Source: Streptomyces sp. S.PB5 (GTDB lineage Bacteria; Actinomycetota; Actinomycetes; Streptomycetales; Streptomycetaceae). Taken from it: a stretch of DNA of 64,000 bases. Location: assembly GCF_030403745.1 (NCBI RefSeq), contig NZ_JAQMWP010000004.1, positions 486,652 to 550,651 of the forward strand, written 5' to 3'. The notes beneath the pieces are model-generated. The model worked only from the letters and a program-made list of their open reading frames with translations, did not search any database and was not told where the DNA came from. Numbering within the stretch: the stretch's first letter is position 1; each line of letters begins with the position of its first letter. This document shows, piece after piece, positions 16,156-25,210 of this stretch. The translations under genes were made by a program, and so were the position numbers.

Positions 16156-18384
16156 TCAGGGCGCGCTGGTCTCGCGCTCCTCCGTCTCCCTGTCCTCGGC
16201 CTCCCTGTCCTCCGCGTCCGCGTCCCCGTCTCCGTCCTCGGTCCGGCGCTGACCCGGGATCTCCGCGGCCAGCCGTTCCTCCATCCGTACCCGGTGCTCC
16301 CGTGCCTCCGCGCACAGCGCCTGTACGGCCAGTTCGAAGCGGACCTGCGAGGGGGGTTCCGCCGGGCCCAGCAGATGGCGCTTCAACTCGGCCCGGGCCT
16401 CGGCAAGTTCGTCCTTCTCGGGGTTGCGCACCGTCTCCAGCAGCCGCGGGATCCCGACCGCGTCCGGCGTCAGTACGGTCGCGGCCCGAGCCGTCGGGAA
16501 GGCCTCCCGGAACGCCTCCTCGGACAGCCCGCTGGTGTTGGCCACCGCGTACGGCTTGCCGCTCGCCAGGAAGTCGCTGACCACGCTCGACACATCGCTG
16601 ATGAGCAGATCGGCCCGGTTGAAGCAGGCGTACAGCGCGGGCCGGGCGTCCGTGACGATCTGGTGCTCCCACTCCGGCAGCGAGGCCCAGTACGCCGCCT
16701 CCCAGGCCGCCGTGGCCCGCTCCACCGCCCGCGCCCGCCCCTTCGGCGGCACCGACTGCAGCAGCATCCGCTCCACCTGATCCGCACCGCTGCGGAAGTC
16801 GGCCGTGGTCAGCCGGTCCAACTCCGCCGTCCGCCGGGCGAGTTCGCCGTCCCCGGCCGGCCGCACCCCGGTCCGCCGCCGGTTCGCGGCCCGCACCAGC
16901 TGCCGGATCCGCTGATCGGCCGCCCCGGCCCGCGGATCGACCGAACCGGTCAGCGGATGCGGCTTGTAGAGCAGCCGCACACCGTCGTCCTCAAGCAGCG
17001 CCCGTACGAGGTTCTCACCGGCCTCGATCACCGACGTGTTCCCGGGGTTGCCGTCCCAGCCCTCCCAGGTGGGCGCGTACAGAACGGTCGTGTACGTCCC
17101 CGTCGGCGGCCCCGCGTACAGCCGTACGGCGTCCAGCTGCGGACGTCCGGTCTCCACGACGTCCCGGTCGTCCACGCCGACCTCGGCCATGGCGTACCGC
17201 TCGCGCGCCGCGGGGCCGGCCACCCACACCTCGTCGTACGCCTTCGCGTACGGGTTGCACGAGGAGAGCTTGTCGCTCTCGCCGTGGTTGACGAAGGTGT
17301 GCTTGAGGGTGGGGATGCGCAGGACCTGGGAGGTCTTGCCGGAGTTGGAGGGGTGGATCAGGACCTGCAGGGTGGAGTGCTCCAGGCGCATGAGGGTGGT
17401 GACCTTGGGCAGGCAGATCACGGGGAGGTCGGTCGCCGCGATCTTCTGCACCATGAAGCGCTCGCGCAGGATCACGACCGGCCGCGCGTCGAGCTTCGCG
17501 AGCGGCTCCAGCCACATGTTCGCCTGGTACGCCGAGGACGCGCCGCCGGAGAAGTACAGGCCGACCGTGGGCCGGTAGTCGGCCAGCCAGGCGTCGAACC
17601 AGTCGAGCACCTTCTGCTCGCCCGCCGGACGACGGCTCGGCAGCAGCCGTAGCCCCAGCTCGCCGAGGCCGAGGAGCGCGAGGAGCAGGGACAGCGCGAT
17701 CCCCGCCGCCGCGGCCGCGGGCACGTCGATCGCGGCCGTGGCGCCCAGACCGGCGGTGGCCGGCAGCCCGAACAGCAGCAGCCGGTGACCCGGGCGGCGC
17801 AGCAGCAGCGCGGGCGGGGCCGTCGACAGCCGCAGCGCGGAGGCGTCGATGTTCCGGGTGACCACCGGCAGGGTGCGGGTGCGGCGGACCAGGACGGAGA
17901 CCGCCTGGATCGCGAAGTGCAGTCCGTAGAAGATCAGCAGGCCCGCCACGAGAGGGGCGTACACCCACTCCCGCTGCTGCTCGCCCAGCCGCAGCAGCCC
18001 CACCACCAGCAGCAGGTCCCGCATGATGTGCCGCACGGTGATGTCCGCGTGGGACTTGGCGAACACCGACACCATGCCCCGCTGCCACCGGTACAGCACC
18101 CCCTCCCCGGCCACCGAGGCGGCGGTCGCGGCGAGCAGCAGCGGGATGTCGGGCAGCAGCGCGGCGACGGCCTGGGCGCAGAAGGCGGCGGCGAGCAGGG
18201 CCGTGACGAGCACCTGGACGGCCCTGCGGCGCAGGGAGAGTACGGTGGGGTGTCTTCTGCGCGGACGGTTTCTGCGGGGGCGGCGGGTGAAGAGACGTTT
18301 CAGGAGGCGTCCGGAACGGGTTCTGCCGGGCCGCTGTCTGCTCGGCCTCTTCACGAAGCGCCGGCGGGGGAGGGTAGAGGGCAC
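16156..18384 (-). CDS. Second membrane-anchored CDP-glycerol glycerophosphotransferase-like protein
   Basis: This 742-residue paralogue of the polymerase at 12574 has a very basic N-terminus (about 50 residues dense in Arg), then hydrophobic segments (about 57-90, 105-160 and 190-225). A TagF-like catalytic domain follows, with FVNHGESDK, YAPTWEGWDGN, LYKPHPLTGS and SDVSSVVSDFLASGKPYAV. The C-terminal 40 residues are a Glu/Asp-rich tail. GTG 18384 is selected because GGAG lies 7 nt upstream; an in-frame start at 18450 lacks a ribosome-binding site. It is probably co-directional with the pyruvyl transferase gene upstream of it (121-bp gap). Two such enzymes may act as primase and polymerase, or make different polymers. 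Confidence 0.8.
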   Translation of the reverse strand: MPSTLPRRRFVKRPSRQRPGRTRSGRLLKRLFTRRPRRNRPRRRHPTVLSLRRRAVQVLVTALLAAAFCAQAVAALLPDIPLLLAATAASVAGEGVLYRWQRGMVSVFAKSHADITVRHIMRDLLLVVGLLRLGEQQREWVYAPLVAGLLIFYGLHFAIQAVSVLVRRTRTLPVVTRNIDASALRLSTAPPALLLRRPGHRLLLFGLPATAGLGATAAIDVPAAAAAGIALSLLLALLGLGELGLRLLPSRRPAGEQKVLDWFDAWLADYRPTVGLYFSGGASSAYQANMWLEPLAKLDARPVVILRERFMVQKIAATDLPVICLPKVTTLMRLEHSTLQVLIHPSNSGKTSQVLRIPTLKHTFVNHGESDKLSSCNPYAKAYDEVWVAGPAARERYAMAEVGVDDRDVVETGRPQLDAVRLYAGPPTGTYTTVLYAPTWEGWDGNPGNTSVIEAGENLVRALLEDDGVRLLYKPHPLTGSVDPRAGAADQRIRQLVRAANRRRTGVRPAGDGELARRTAELDRLTTADFRSGADQVERMLLQSVPPKGRARAVERATAAWEAAYWASLPEWEHQIVTDARPALYACFNRADLLISDVSSVVSDFLASGKPYAVANTSGLSEEAFREAFPTARAATVLTPDAVGIPRLLETVRNPEKDELAEARAELKRHLLGPAEPPSQVRFELAVQALCAEAREHRVRMEERLAAEIPGQRRTEDGDGDADAEDREAEDRETEERETSAP

Positions 18385-18505
18385 TGCGTCACTCCAAGGT
18401 CGTCGCAGGACGTGCGCCCGGGTTAACGCGCGCCGACCACTTGACGACACGCGGGTGTCCGGGCGCCTTCCGGCGACCGTGGAGTGATAGTGGCGCCGGG
18501 CCGGT

Positions 18506-19891
18506 CTAACGGCCCGACTGCAGAGCCCGGCGGATCGGGCCTCCCACGACCCGGCGGGCGCGGCGGTAGACCGAGGGCGCCGGAACGCCCGCGGCCTTGG
18601 AACCGGACTTCGCCCGGTCCAGATCCCGCTTCAACCGTTCGTTGTCCAGGGTCAGCTGGGTGATGTGGCGCTGCATGAACGCCATCCGCGTGGCGAGCGA
18701 GCCGAGGTCGGCCTCCAGCCAGGGACGGACGCCCGCCGGGAAGGGCAGCTTGCGCAGCCGCTCCTCGAAGGCGGCGCCGCCGTCGCCGTGTGTGAAGGTG
18801 TTCTGCAGGCCGTTGCGGTCGAGGAACCCCATGAACCGCTCGTAGCGCTCATGGTGACCGCTCATCAGCTTGCCGAAGTCCGCGTCCTCGTACAGCCGCG
18901 CCGGGTCCAGGTCCGCGGGCAGCTTGTCGATGCGCACGTGCGGGATGTCGAAGTAGCGGCACAGCTCCAGCGTCCGGGAGTCGCCCGAGAGCACGGTCGC
19001 GGGCGTCCCGGCGAGCAGCGCGGCGATGTTGCCGTGGATGCGGGAGCCGAACGAGAAGTCGAAGTCGCGCAGGTCGTCGATCCAGGTGACCGGGTCGATG
19101 TAGACGCGGACCTTGTCCTCGCCGTACATCGGGTGGTCGGGGTGCGTCGGTATCGCCTTGACCTTGGCGTTCGGGTCCGACAGGTCCCGCCAGTGCAACT
19201 GTCGGGCGTCGGACAGGTTCTGGCCGATGAAACGCAGATGCGGGTAGCGGGCGTGGGTGCGCTCGATGACCTTGGCCAGGCCCTGCTTCTGCACGGCACT
19301 GTGCGAGCCGTTGATCGCGATCCGGGACTCGGCGGTCAGCTCCGGCGTCCGCTTGTGCACGGCGAGCTCCTTGCCGTACATGAACAGCGAGGGGCAGCCG
19401 ATGACCTCGACGTCCTTGAAGCCCATGTCCCTGAGGTACTGCTCGGTGAACTCGCCGCGCACCCCGATCGAGGCGCTGCGGTCCAGCACCGCCGAGACGA
19501 AGTCGCGCACCGCGGGCTCGATGGGCTTGAGCCGCTTCGGGTCGTAGTTCAGCCCGGTCTGCGCGCCGACGCCGGTCACCACGACCGGGATCTTCAGCCG
19601 TCTGATGAGCCGCGTCAGGCGCTTGAGCCCGCCCTCGAACGAGGGACGGAAGGCGTTGGCCAGCGGTACGACGAAGGCGTCGTACTCCGCGTTGATCAGG
19701 TCCGCCGACGCCACGTCCGTCCTCATGCCGTTCGACACCACCTCGGTGCCGGGCGTCTCCAGGATCTTGTGGGTGGCATCGCTGAAGATGAGATTGCCGG
19801 AGTTGGTGGCGATGACGTCGCGCTGGAGGGCTTCCTCGACAGGGACGACGTCGAAGGGGCTCTTACCGGACCTGAGGAGAACGCGCTTCAC
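18506..19891 (-). CDS. Polysaccharide pyruvyl transferase family protein
   Basis: This protein of about 461 residues has the polysaccharide pyruvyl-transferase fold (CsaB/WcaK/GumL family), which transfers pyruvate from PEP to sugars as a ketal. Recognisable segments are VVVTGVGAQTG near 105, the SIGVRGEFTEQYL stretch near 145, IAINGS near 200, and FDFSFGSRIHGNIAALLAGTPATVL near 285-310, the last being the most conserved. The last 60 residues form a short coiled coil (LTLDNERLKRDL) and a basic tail. GTG 19891 is preferred; a TTG at 19900 lies inside a 14-bp palindrome and lacks a ribosome-binding site. Its product could decorate the wall polymer made by the neighbours. Confidence 0.82.
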   Translation of the reverse strand: MKRVLLRSGKSPFDVVPVEEALQRDVIATNSGNLIFSDATHKILETPGTEVVSNGMRTDVASADLINAEYDAFVVPLANAFRPSFEGGLKRLTRLIRRLKIPVVVTGVGAQTGLNYDPKRLKPIEPAVRDFVSAVLDRSASIGVRGEFTEQYLRDMGFKDVEVIGCPSLFMYGKELAVHKRTPELTAESRIAINGSHSAVQKQGLAKVIERTHARYPHLRFIGQNLSDARQLHWRDLSDPNAKVKAIPTHPDHPMYGEDKVRVYIDPVTWIDDLRDFDFSFGSRIHGNIAALLAGTPATVLSGDSRTLELCRYFDIPHVRIDKLPADLDPARLYEDADFGKLMSGHHERYERFMGFLDRNGLQNTFTHGDGGAAFEERLRKLPFPAGVRPWLEADLGSLATRMAFMQRHITQLTLDNERLKRDLDRAKSGSKAAGVPAPSVYRRARRVVGGPIRRALQSGR

Positions 19892-19896
19892 GGCGT

Positions 19897-19910
19897 TCAA
19901 CTTAAGTTGA
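19897..19910. promoter_or_regulatory. 14-bp perfect palindrome at the start of the pyruvyl transferase gene
   Basis: TCAACTTAAGTTGA is a perfect palindrome 6 bp upstream of the preferred GTG start (minus strand). It lies in the A/T-richest part of the divergent region between this gene and proB. The position fits a repressor operator. Confidence 0.45.
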
Positions 19911-20035
19911 CGTGTTCTTTGATTTCTATACGGAACGCCTACAACCTTTTTGCCGTATGCGACGCGTGAGCAAACGGTTACGTCCTGGTGTGTCCGGGGG
20001 CTGAAACGCCGGGGCGGGCGAGGGGGCGCTTCGCG

Positions 20036-20041
20036 TAGATT
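20036..20041 (+). promoter_or_regulatory. Putative proB -10 element
   Basis: TAGATT at 20036-20041 is a good Streptomyces -10 sequence. It would place the transcript start near 20048 and give a leader of about 25 nt. No clear -35 is seen. Confidence 0.45.
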
Positions 20042-20074
20042 GCTGCCACGCGCAAGGAAGTGGGGACAGTGCAG

Positions 20075-21202
20075 GTGGCAAGCGCCAGAGAGGCCGTGAG
20101 CGAGGCCCGCAGGATCGTCGTCAAGGTGGGTTCCTCGTCGCTGACCACCGCGTCGGGCGGCCTGGACGCCGACCGGGTCGACGCGCTCGTCGACGTCCTA
20201 GCCAAGAGCCGCAGCGGCGGGGAGAAGGAGATCGTCCTCGTCTCCTCCGGCGCCATCGCGGCCGGCCTCGCCCCGCTGGGCCTGCGCCGCCGCCCCAAGG
20301 ACCTCGCCCGCCAGCAGGCCGCCGCCAGCGTCGGCCAGGGCCTGCTCGTGGCCCGCTACACCGCCTCCTTCGCCCGCTACGGCGTCCGCGTCGGCCAGGT
20401 CCTGCTCACCAGCGACGACATGAGCCGCCGCGCCCACCACCGCAACGCCTCCACCACCCTCGACAAGCTCCTCGCGATGGGCGCGTTCCCGATCGTCAAC
20501 GAGAACGACACCGTCGCCACGGACGAGATCCGCTTCGGCGACAACGACCGCCTCGCCGCGCTCGTCGCCCACCTGGTCCGCGCCGACCTGCTGGTGCTGC
20601 TGTCCGACGTCGACGGCGTGTACGACGGCGACCCCAGCAAGCCCGGCACCTCGCGGATAGCGGAGGTGCGGGGGCCCGCGGACCTGGCCGGCGTCGAGAT
20701 CGGCAGCACCGGCAAGGCCGGCGTCGGCACCGGTGGCATGGTCACCAAGGTCGAGGCCGCCCGGATCGCCGCCGCGGCCGGTATCCCCGTGGTCCTGACC
20801 AGCGCGATCCACGCCGCCGACGCGCTCTTCGGCGGCGACACCGGCACCCTCTTCCACCCCACCGGCAAACGCTCCGCCGACCGCCTGCTCTGGCTCCAGC
20901 ACGCCTCCACCCCCCAGGGCTCGCTCACCCTGGACGACGGCGCCGTCCGCGCGGTCGTCCAGCGCCGCAAGTCCCTGCTCCCGGCCGGGATCGCCGCCGT
21001 CGAGGGCGAGTTCAACGCCGGCGACCCCGTCGAGCTGCGGGACACCGAGGGGCGCGCGGTGGCCCGCGGGCTCGTCAACTTCGACGCCAAGGAGATTCCC
21101 CAGCTGATCGGGCGTTCGACCCGGGAGCTGGCACGGGAGCTGGGGGCGGCGTACGAGCGGGAGGTCGTGCACCGGGACGACCTGGTGGTCCTGCAGCCCT
21201 GA
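20075..21202 (+). CDS. proB: Glutamate 5-kinase
   Basis: This 375-residue enzyme phosphorylates glutamate to gamma-glutamyl phosphate, the first step of proline synthesis, and is normally inhibited by proline. The amino-acid kinase domain (about 1-255) shows RRIVVKVGSSSLT at the start, VSSGAIAAG, PIVNENDTVATDEIRFGDND and LLSDVDGVYDGDP. A C-terminal PUA domain (about 280-365) completes the usual bacterial architecture. Three in-frame GTG codons compete (20060, 20069, 20075). The last is chosen because GGGGA lies 8 nt upstream, but 20069 is almost as good. proA is 782 bp downstream with one hypothetical gene between. Confidence 0.95.
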   Translation: MASAREAVSEARRIVVKVGSSSLTTASGGLDADRVDALVDVLAKSRSGGEKEIVLVSSGAIAAGLAPLGLRRRPKDLARQQAAASVGQGLLVARYTASFARYGVRVGQVLLTSDDMSRRAHHRNASTTLDKLLAMGAFPIVNENDTVATDEIRFGDNDRLAALVAHLVRADLLVLLSDVDGVYDGDPSKPGTSRIAEVRGPADLAGVEIGSTGKAGVGTGGMVTKVEAARIAAAAGIPVVLTSAIHAADALFGGDTGTLFHPTGKRSADRLLWLQHASTPQGSLTLDDGAVRAVVQRRKSLLPAGIAAVEGEFNAGDPVELRDTEGRAVARGLVNFDAKEIPQLIGRSTRELARELGAAYEREVVHRDDLVVLQP

Positions 21203-21369
21203 GGACCGGCTCCGGGCACCCGAAAACGGGGTGAACGCCCCGGCAGGACCATCGCCCGCAGGTGGACGTTCCGCAAAAGTGCCACGCGAACCCTTGCGGC
21301 CTGCTCAACTTTGTCTCAGGGACACATTCCGCACGACCACCGGGTCGGTCACTGGTAAAGGAGGCCGTC

Positions 21370-21837
21370 GTGAGACGAGTGCGCCCTGGGGCACAGTCCC
21401 GCAGCGGTGCCGCCGAGGTCTCGTCCCGAGCGGCCGGTGAGGAGCGCGCCTTGACGAGCGTCGCGGCCGGCGACCGGTACGAGGAGCCGCAGGACCTGCC
21501 CCGTCTGTGGCATGTCACCCTCAGCCTCTCCGGGAAGGAGGCCCCGCTGAAGGAGGTGCGGCGCGGCCTCGAACAGCTCGCCCACGACCATCCCTTTCTG
21601 CTGACCAGCCGCTACGCGAACGACCACGCGGAGATCCGCTACTGGGAGGAGGCCCGCGACCTCCACGACGCGGCCGCCGTCGCCCTGCGCCTGTGGGGCG
21701 AGCACCGCCAGAGCGCCCAGCTGCCGCCCTGGGAGATCGTCGGCCTGGAGGTCATCGACCGCGAGACCTACCACCAGCGCATCGCCGAGGGCTACGGCCC
21801 GCCGCCGGCGAGCCCCGTGGGAGTGCACCCGTTTTGA
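21370..21837 (+). CDS. Conserved protein of unknown function between proB and proA
   Basis: This 155-residue soluble protein matches no domain I recognise. An N-terminal low-complexity stretch (residues 1-30) leads into a compact alpha/beta region (about 35-140). That region contains LPRLWHVTLSLSGKEAPL, LLTSRYANDHAEIRYWEEA and PPWEIVGLEVIDRETY, with no Cys cluster, signal or membrane segment. GTG 21370 has a near-perfect AAAGGAGG 5 nt upstream, so it is the better start; a TTG at 21451 with GAGGAG would remove the low-complexity part. Its position between proline genes appears constant in streptomycetes, from memory of S. coelicolor, but no link to proline is shown by the sequence. Confidence 0.75.
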   Translation: MRRVRPGAQSRSGAAEVSSRAAGEERALTSVAAGDRYEEPQDLPRLWHVTLSLSGKEAPLKEVRRGLEQLAHDHPFLLTSRYANDHAEIRYWEEARDLHDAAAVALRLWGEHRQSAQLPPWEIVGLEVIDRETYHQRIAEGYGPPPASPVGVHPF

Positions 21838-21972
21838 TACGACCACGGGCCGCGACCATCAATTGAGGAACCCCCGCGGCGAGCAACCACGTCCGCGAGA
21901 GCGGCGCCGGATTAGGCGCAAAGGGGTGTCTCGCGGTTCGGAACAAGCGGTGGACGCTCCCGCCCGGCGCAC

Positions 21973-21978
21973 TACCCT
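21973..21978 (+). promoter_or_regulatory. proA -10 element (leaderless transcript predicted)
   Basis: TACCCT at 21973-21978 ends 7 nt before the proA ATG, and no Shine-Dalgarno sequence lies between them. This predicts transcription starting at the start codon. Confidence 0.5.
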
Positions 21979-21984
21979 TCCCGT

Positions 21985-23271
21985 ATGACCTCGCTCTCGC
22001 CGTACGACAACCTGTCCCCGGTCACCCAGGCCGCGTACCGCGCCAAGGCGGCCGCCGCCGACCTCGCGCCGCTGCCGAGGGCCGCCAAGGACGACGCGCT
22101 GCTCGCCATCGCGGACGCACTGGAGGTCCGTACGAGCGAGATCGTCGAGGCCAACGCCAAGGACATCGCCAAGGCCCGGGAGGCCGGGACCAGCGAGTCG
22201 GTCATCGACCGGCTGACGCTGACCCCGGAGCGGGTGCGCGCCATCGCCTCCGACGTCCGGGACGTCGTCGCGCTGCCCGACCCGGTCGGCGAGGTCGTCC
22301 GCGGCTCGACCCTGCCCAACGGCATCGACCTGCGCCAGGTCCGCGTGCCGCTCGGCGTCGTCGGCATCATCTACGAGGCCCGGCCGAACGTGACCGTGGA
22401 CGCCGCCGCCCTGTGCCTGAAGTCCGGCAACGCGGTGCTGCTGCGCGGCTCGGCCTCCGCGTACGAGTCCAACACCGCCCTGGTGCGGGTCCTGCGCGAC
22501 GCCGTGGGCGGGGCCGGGCTGCCCGCCGACGCCATCCAGCTGGTGCCCGGCGAGAGCCGCGAGAGCGTGCGCGAGCTGATGCGGGCCCGCGGTCTGGTCG
22601 ACGTGCTCATCCCGCGCGGCGGCGCCTCGCTGATCCAGACCGTGGTCAGCGAGTCGATCGTCCCCGTCATCGAGACCGGCACCGGCAACTGCCACGTCTA
22701 CGTCGACGCGCAGGCCGACCTCGACATGGCGATCGACATCCTGATCAACTCCAAGGCGCAGCGCGTCAGCGTCTGCAACGCCGCCGAGACCCTCCTCGTC
22801 CACCAGGACATCGCCCCTGAGTTCCTGCCACGGGCCCTGGACGCCCTCGCCGAGGCCGGCGTCACGGTCCACGCCGACGAGCGGGTGCTGGCGTACGCCA
22901 AGGACTCCAAGGCGACCCTCGTCGAGGCCACGCCGGAGGACTGGGAGACCGAGTACCTCTCCTACGACATCGCCGCGGCCGTCGTGGACTCCCTCGACAA
23001 GGCCGTCGAGCACATCCGGCTGTGGACCTCCGGCCACACCGAGGCGATCGTCACGACCTCGCAGCAGGCGGCCCGCCGCTTCACCCAGCTGGTCGACTCC
23101 ACCACCGTCGCCGTGAACGCCTCCACCCGCTTCACCGACGGCGGCCAGTTCGGCTTCGGCGCCGAGATCGGCATCTCCACGCAGAAGCTGCACGCGCGGG
23201 GTCCGATGGGACTGCCGGAGCTGACGAGCACGAAGTACATCGTCACCGGCGACGGACACGTACGGCGCTGA
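21985..23271 (+). CDS. proA: Glutamate-5-semialdehyde dehydrogenase (gamma-glutamyl phosphate reductase)
   Basis: This 428-residue NADPH-dependent enzyme reduces gamma-glutamyl phosphate to the semialdehyde in proline synthesis. It has the aldehyde-dehydrogenase-like fold with the ProA signature [17 protein letters not shown] near residue 115, the nucleotide-binding [11 protein letters not shown] near 145, and the catalytic-cysteine segment [13 protein letters not shown] near 258-270. The C-terminal [17 protein letters not shown] block is diagnostic. Length is normal for the family. The ATG at 21985 has no ribosome-binding site but has a -10 element 7 nt upstream, so the mRNA is probably leaderless and the gene not strictly part of a proB operon. 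Confidence 0.97.
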   Translation: MTSLSPYDNLSPVTQAAYRAKAAAADLAPLPRAAKDDALLAIADALEVRTSEIVEANAKDIAKAREAGTSESVIDRLTLTPERVRAIASDVRDVVALPDPVGEVVRGSTLPNGIDLRQVRVPLGVVGIIYEARPNVTVDAAALCLKSGNAVLLRGSASAYESNTALVRVLRDAVGGAGLPADAIQLVPGESRESVRELMRARGLVDVLIPRGGASLIQTVVSESIVPVIETGTGNCHVYVDAQADLDMAIDILINSKAQRVSVCNAAETLLVHQDIAPEFLPRALDALAEAGVTVHADERVLAYAKDSKATLVEATPEDWETEYLSYDIAAAVVDSLDKAVEHIRLWTSGHTEAIVTTSQQAARRFTQLVDSTTVAVNASTRFTDGGQFGFGAEIGISTQKLHARGPMGLPELTSTKYIVTGDGHVRR

Positions 23272-23403
23272 GGCGCGCGACCGCGTGCGGGGCGGGGCAT
23301 ATGCGTGGGGCACGCGCTCCCGCTGCGCGCCCGTGCCGCACGAGAGGTGTCTCACCCAGCGGATGAATTTCCATACCGTCTGCCCAAAATGACCCCCCAG
23401 GTC

Positions 23404-23409
23404 TACTCT
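23404..23409 (+). promoter_or_regulatory. -10 element, leaderless start of the SCO2584-like gene
   Basis: TACTCT at 23404-23409 lies 7 nt before GTG 23416 in the context CTACTCTG. The same octamer stands at the same distance before the next gene (24082-24087). Confidence 0.5.
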
Positions 23410-23415
23410 GGATCC

Positions 23416-23994
23416 GTGCCGGAGGACGTGGGGGGCACGCCGTTCCCTGACGGCTGGGAGCCCGACGACGACCACGACCGCGGGGTGTCGGACGAAGAGT
23501 TCGCCTCCGTGGTCTTCGACGAGGCCTTCGTACGGGCGGCCGTGGTGCACGAGCCGACCGCCGTCGAACGCCTCCTTGCCGCCGCCCAGGCGAGAGCGGA
23601 GGCCTCCGAGGCCGAGGCCCGCCGGGCCCATGGCCGCGGCGAGCGCTACGAGGAGGGGTACGGCCCCGACGGCCGTGCCGGTTTCGGCCATGATCCCGAG
23701 CTCGACGACCTCGACGACACCGACATCCTCGAAAGCCGCTACGGCGCCCCCGGGACCTACGGCAAACAGGTCCGCTGGCACCGTCCCGTCGCCTGGATGC
23801 TCGCCCTCGTGATGGGCATCGGCATGGTCGCGCTGGCCTTCACCGCGGTCTACCGGGGCGCCTCCTCGAACAGCCGCGAGCAGGGTCCCTCCGCCCCCGC
23901 CTCGACCGGCCTGGAGCAAGGCACCGGAGCGACCCCCTCGGCCTCCGCCGACCACTCCCAGCCGGCCATCTCGGCATTCCCGCGCACACCCTGA
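23416..23994 (+). CDS. SCO2584-like spore-wall-associated membrane protein
   Basis: This 192-residue protein has an acidic N-terminal domain whose SVVFDEAFVRAA motif (about residues 31-42) is repeated almost exactly in the next gene, an N-terminal domain shared by S. coelicolor SCO2583 and SCO2584. A single transmembrane segment (about 118-140) follows, and a Ser/Pro/Ala-rich extracytoplasmic tail ends the protein. SCO2584 has been linked to the Streptomyces spore wall synthesising complex; the identification here rests on the motif, the architecture and the gene order beside proA. GTG 23416 is chosen because of the -10 element 7 nt upstream; ATG 23389 is an alternative. Confidence 0.75.
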   Translation: MPEDVGGTPFPDGWEPDDDHDRGVSDEEFASVVFDEAFVRAAVVHEPTAVERLLAAAQARAEASEAEARRAHGRGERYEEGYGPDGRAGFGHDPELDDLDDTDILESRYGAPGTYGKQVRWHRPVAWMLALVMGIGMVALAFTAVYRGASSNSREQGPSAPASTGLEQGTGATPSASADHSQPAISAFPRTP

Positions 23995-24081
23995 ACGGTT
24001 CTGGCCACCGGCTGACGAACCTGGTGAGAACCTGTCAGAAGTTGTCGCGCAGCAGGGCGTTTACCTGAGCTCCCGGAGACC

Positions 24082-24087
24082 TACTCT
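24082..24087 (+). promoter_or_regulatory. -10 element, leaderless start of the SCO2583-like gene
   Basis: TACTCT at 24082-24087 lies 7 nt before ATG 24094 and there is no ribosome-binding site. The spacing and octamer are identical to those of the gene upstream. Confidence 0.5.
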
Positions 24088-24093
24088 GAAGGT

Positions 24094-25167
24094 ATGGGAG
24101 GGCCTGGAGACCCATCTGAGGGGGCACCCGAGGGCGGCCCCGGAGGTGGCGAGGACGAGTACCGATCCGTCGTCTTCGACGAGTCGTTCGTCCGTGCTGC
24201 CCGGCTCCAGGAGTTCTCCGCGCAGGAACGCATCGCCGACCACGCCCCCGCCGTCCGGCGCCGCCCGCCGATGCGCCGGGGACTCTCCCGCCAGGCCCTC
24301 GTCCTGGTCCTGCTGATCGCGCTGGCCTTCGGCACGGCGATCTACATGGGTGTGCGGCACCCCTACCAGAGCCCCGCCCAGATCAGGGACTCGGCCGACC
24401 CGATGCGCATGACCGTGGTCCCGCTCGCCCCGCAGGGCAAGGTGCCGGGCGCGGCCGACCCGGAGTACCTCTACGAGCACAGCCCCGCCGCCGACTTCCG
24501 CGTCGGCGCCGCGGGGATCACGCTGCCCGCCGCCCGGGACACCTCGCACTTCTCCGAGACACAGGTGCTCAGCGCCCTCGACACCGTCAAGGAGTACCTC
24601 GTCCGCTCCTCGCTCCACCCGGAGGTGCTCACCGGTGGGCAGACCCGTCCCGTGCGGGTACTGCTGCCGGCCGATCAGTACCTCCAGTTCGACGAGAGCC
24701 TGAAGCATCCGGCGGCGGACGGCATGCACGCGGTCACCGGATGGATGGTCCGCTTCGACCCCAAGGCCGTGGAGCTGGCCGACCCGAGGATCCGGGTCCA
24801 GGGGACGCTGCGGGCCAGCGAGGCCGAGTCGACGATTCTCGAGGTCACCGCCGAGCACACGTTCGTGTACGCGCTGCGGCCGGCGGGGGCCGGCTCCAAG
24901 GCGGAGGCCTCGCTGTTCACCGTCCGGCGCGAGCTGCGGTTCCAGTTCGACCATGACGATGTGCGGCTGCACCAGGCCGAGTTGTCCGTGGCCTACGTCC
25001 AGGCCGGGCCCTTGTCCTGCGGGGGCGACTCGGCCAGCGCGTTCACCCCGGTGCTGGCCGGCCGGACCGCCGAGGCGGGCGGTCCGGCCGGTACGGACCC
25101 CTTCGGGGAGGACCGGGTCACGGCGGTTTGCGGGACCTTGGCGACGGGGGCGCAGCCGAGGGTGTGA
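24094..25167 (+). CDS. SCO2583-like membrane protein sharing the SCO2583/SCO2584 N-terminal domain
   Basis: This 357-residue bitopic protein has an N-terminal cytoplasmic domain with YRSVVFDESFVRAARLQEF (about 26-44), matching the neighbour's motif. A basic stretch and one transmembrane helix (about 68-88) follow, then an extracytoplasmic domain of about 265 residues without a recognised fold. That domain contains LSALDTVKEYLVRSSLHPEVLTGGQ and a mixed alpha/beta pattern. It is co-directional with the SCO2584-like gene, each with its own leaderless-type promoter. A role in spore envelope assembly is inferred from S. coelicolor; no catalytic motif is seen. Confidence 0.75.
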   Translation: MGGPGDPSEGAPEGGPGGGEDEYRSVVFDESFVRAARLQEFSAQERIADHAPAVRRRPPMRRGLSRQALVLVLLIALAFGTAIYMGVRHPYQSPAQIRDSADPMRMTVVPLAPQGKVPGAADPEYLYEHSPAADFRVGAAGITLPAARDTSHFSETQVLSALDTVKEYLVRSSLHPEVLTGGQTRPVRVLLPADQYLQFDESLKHPAADGMHAVTGWMVRFDPKAVELADPRIRVQGTLRASEAESTILEVTAEHTFVYALRPAGAGSKAEASLFTVRRELRFQFDHDDVRLHQAELSVAYVQAGPLSCGGDSASAFTPVLAGRTAEAGGPAGTDPFGEDRVTAVCGTLATGAQPRV

Positions 25168-25210
25168 GGGGCGGTCCGCCTCATCGCCGTAGGGGTTTGC
25201 TTGTATGGCG

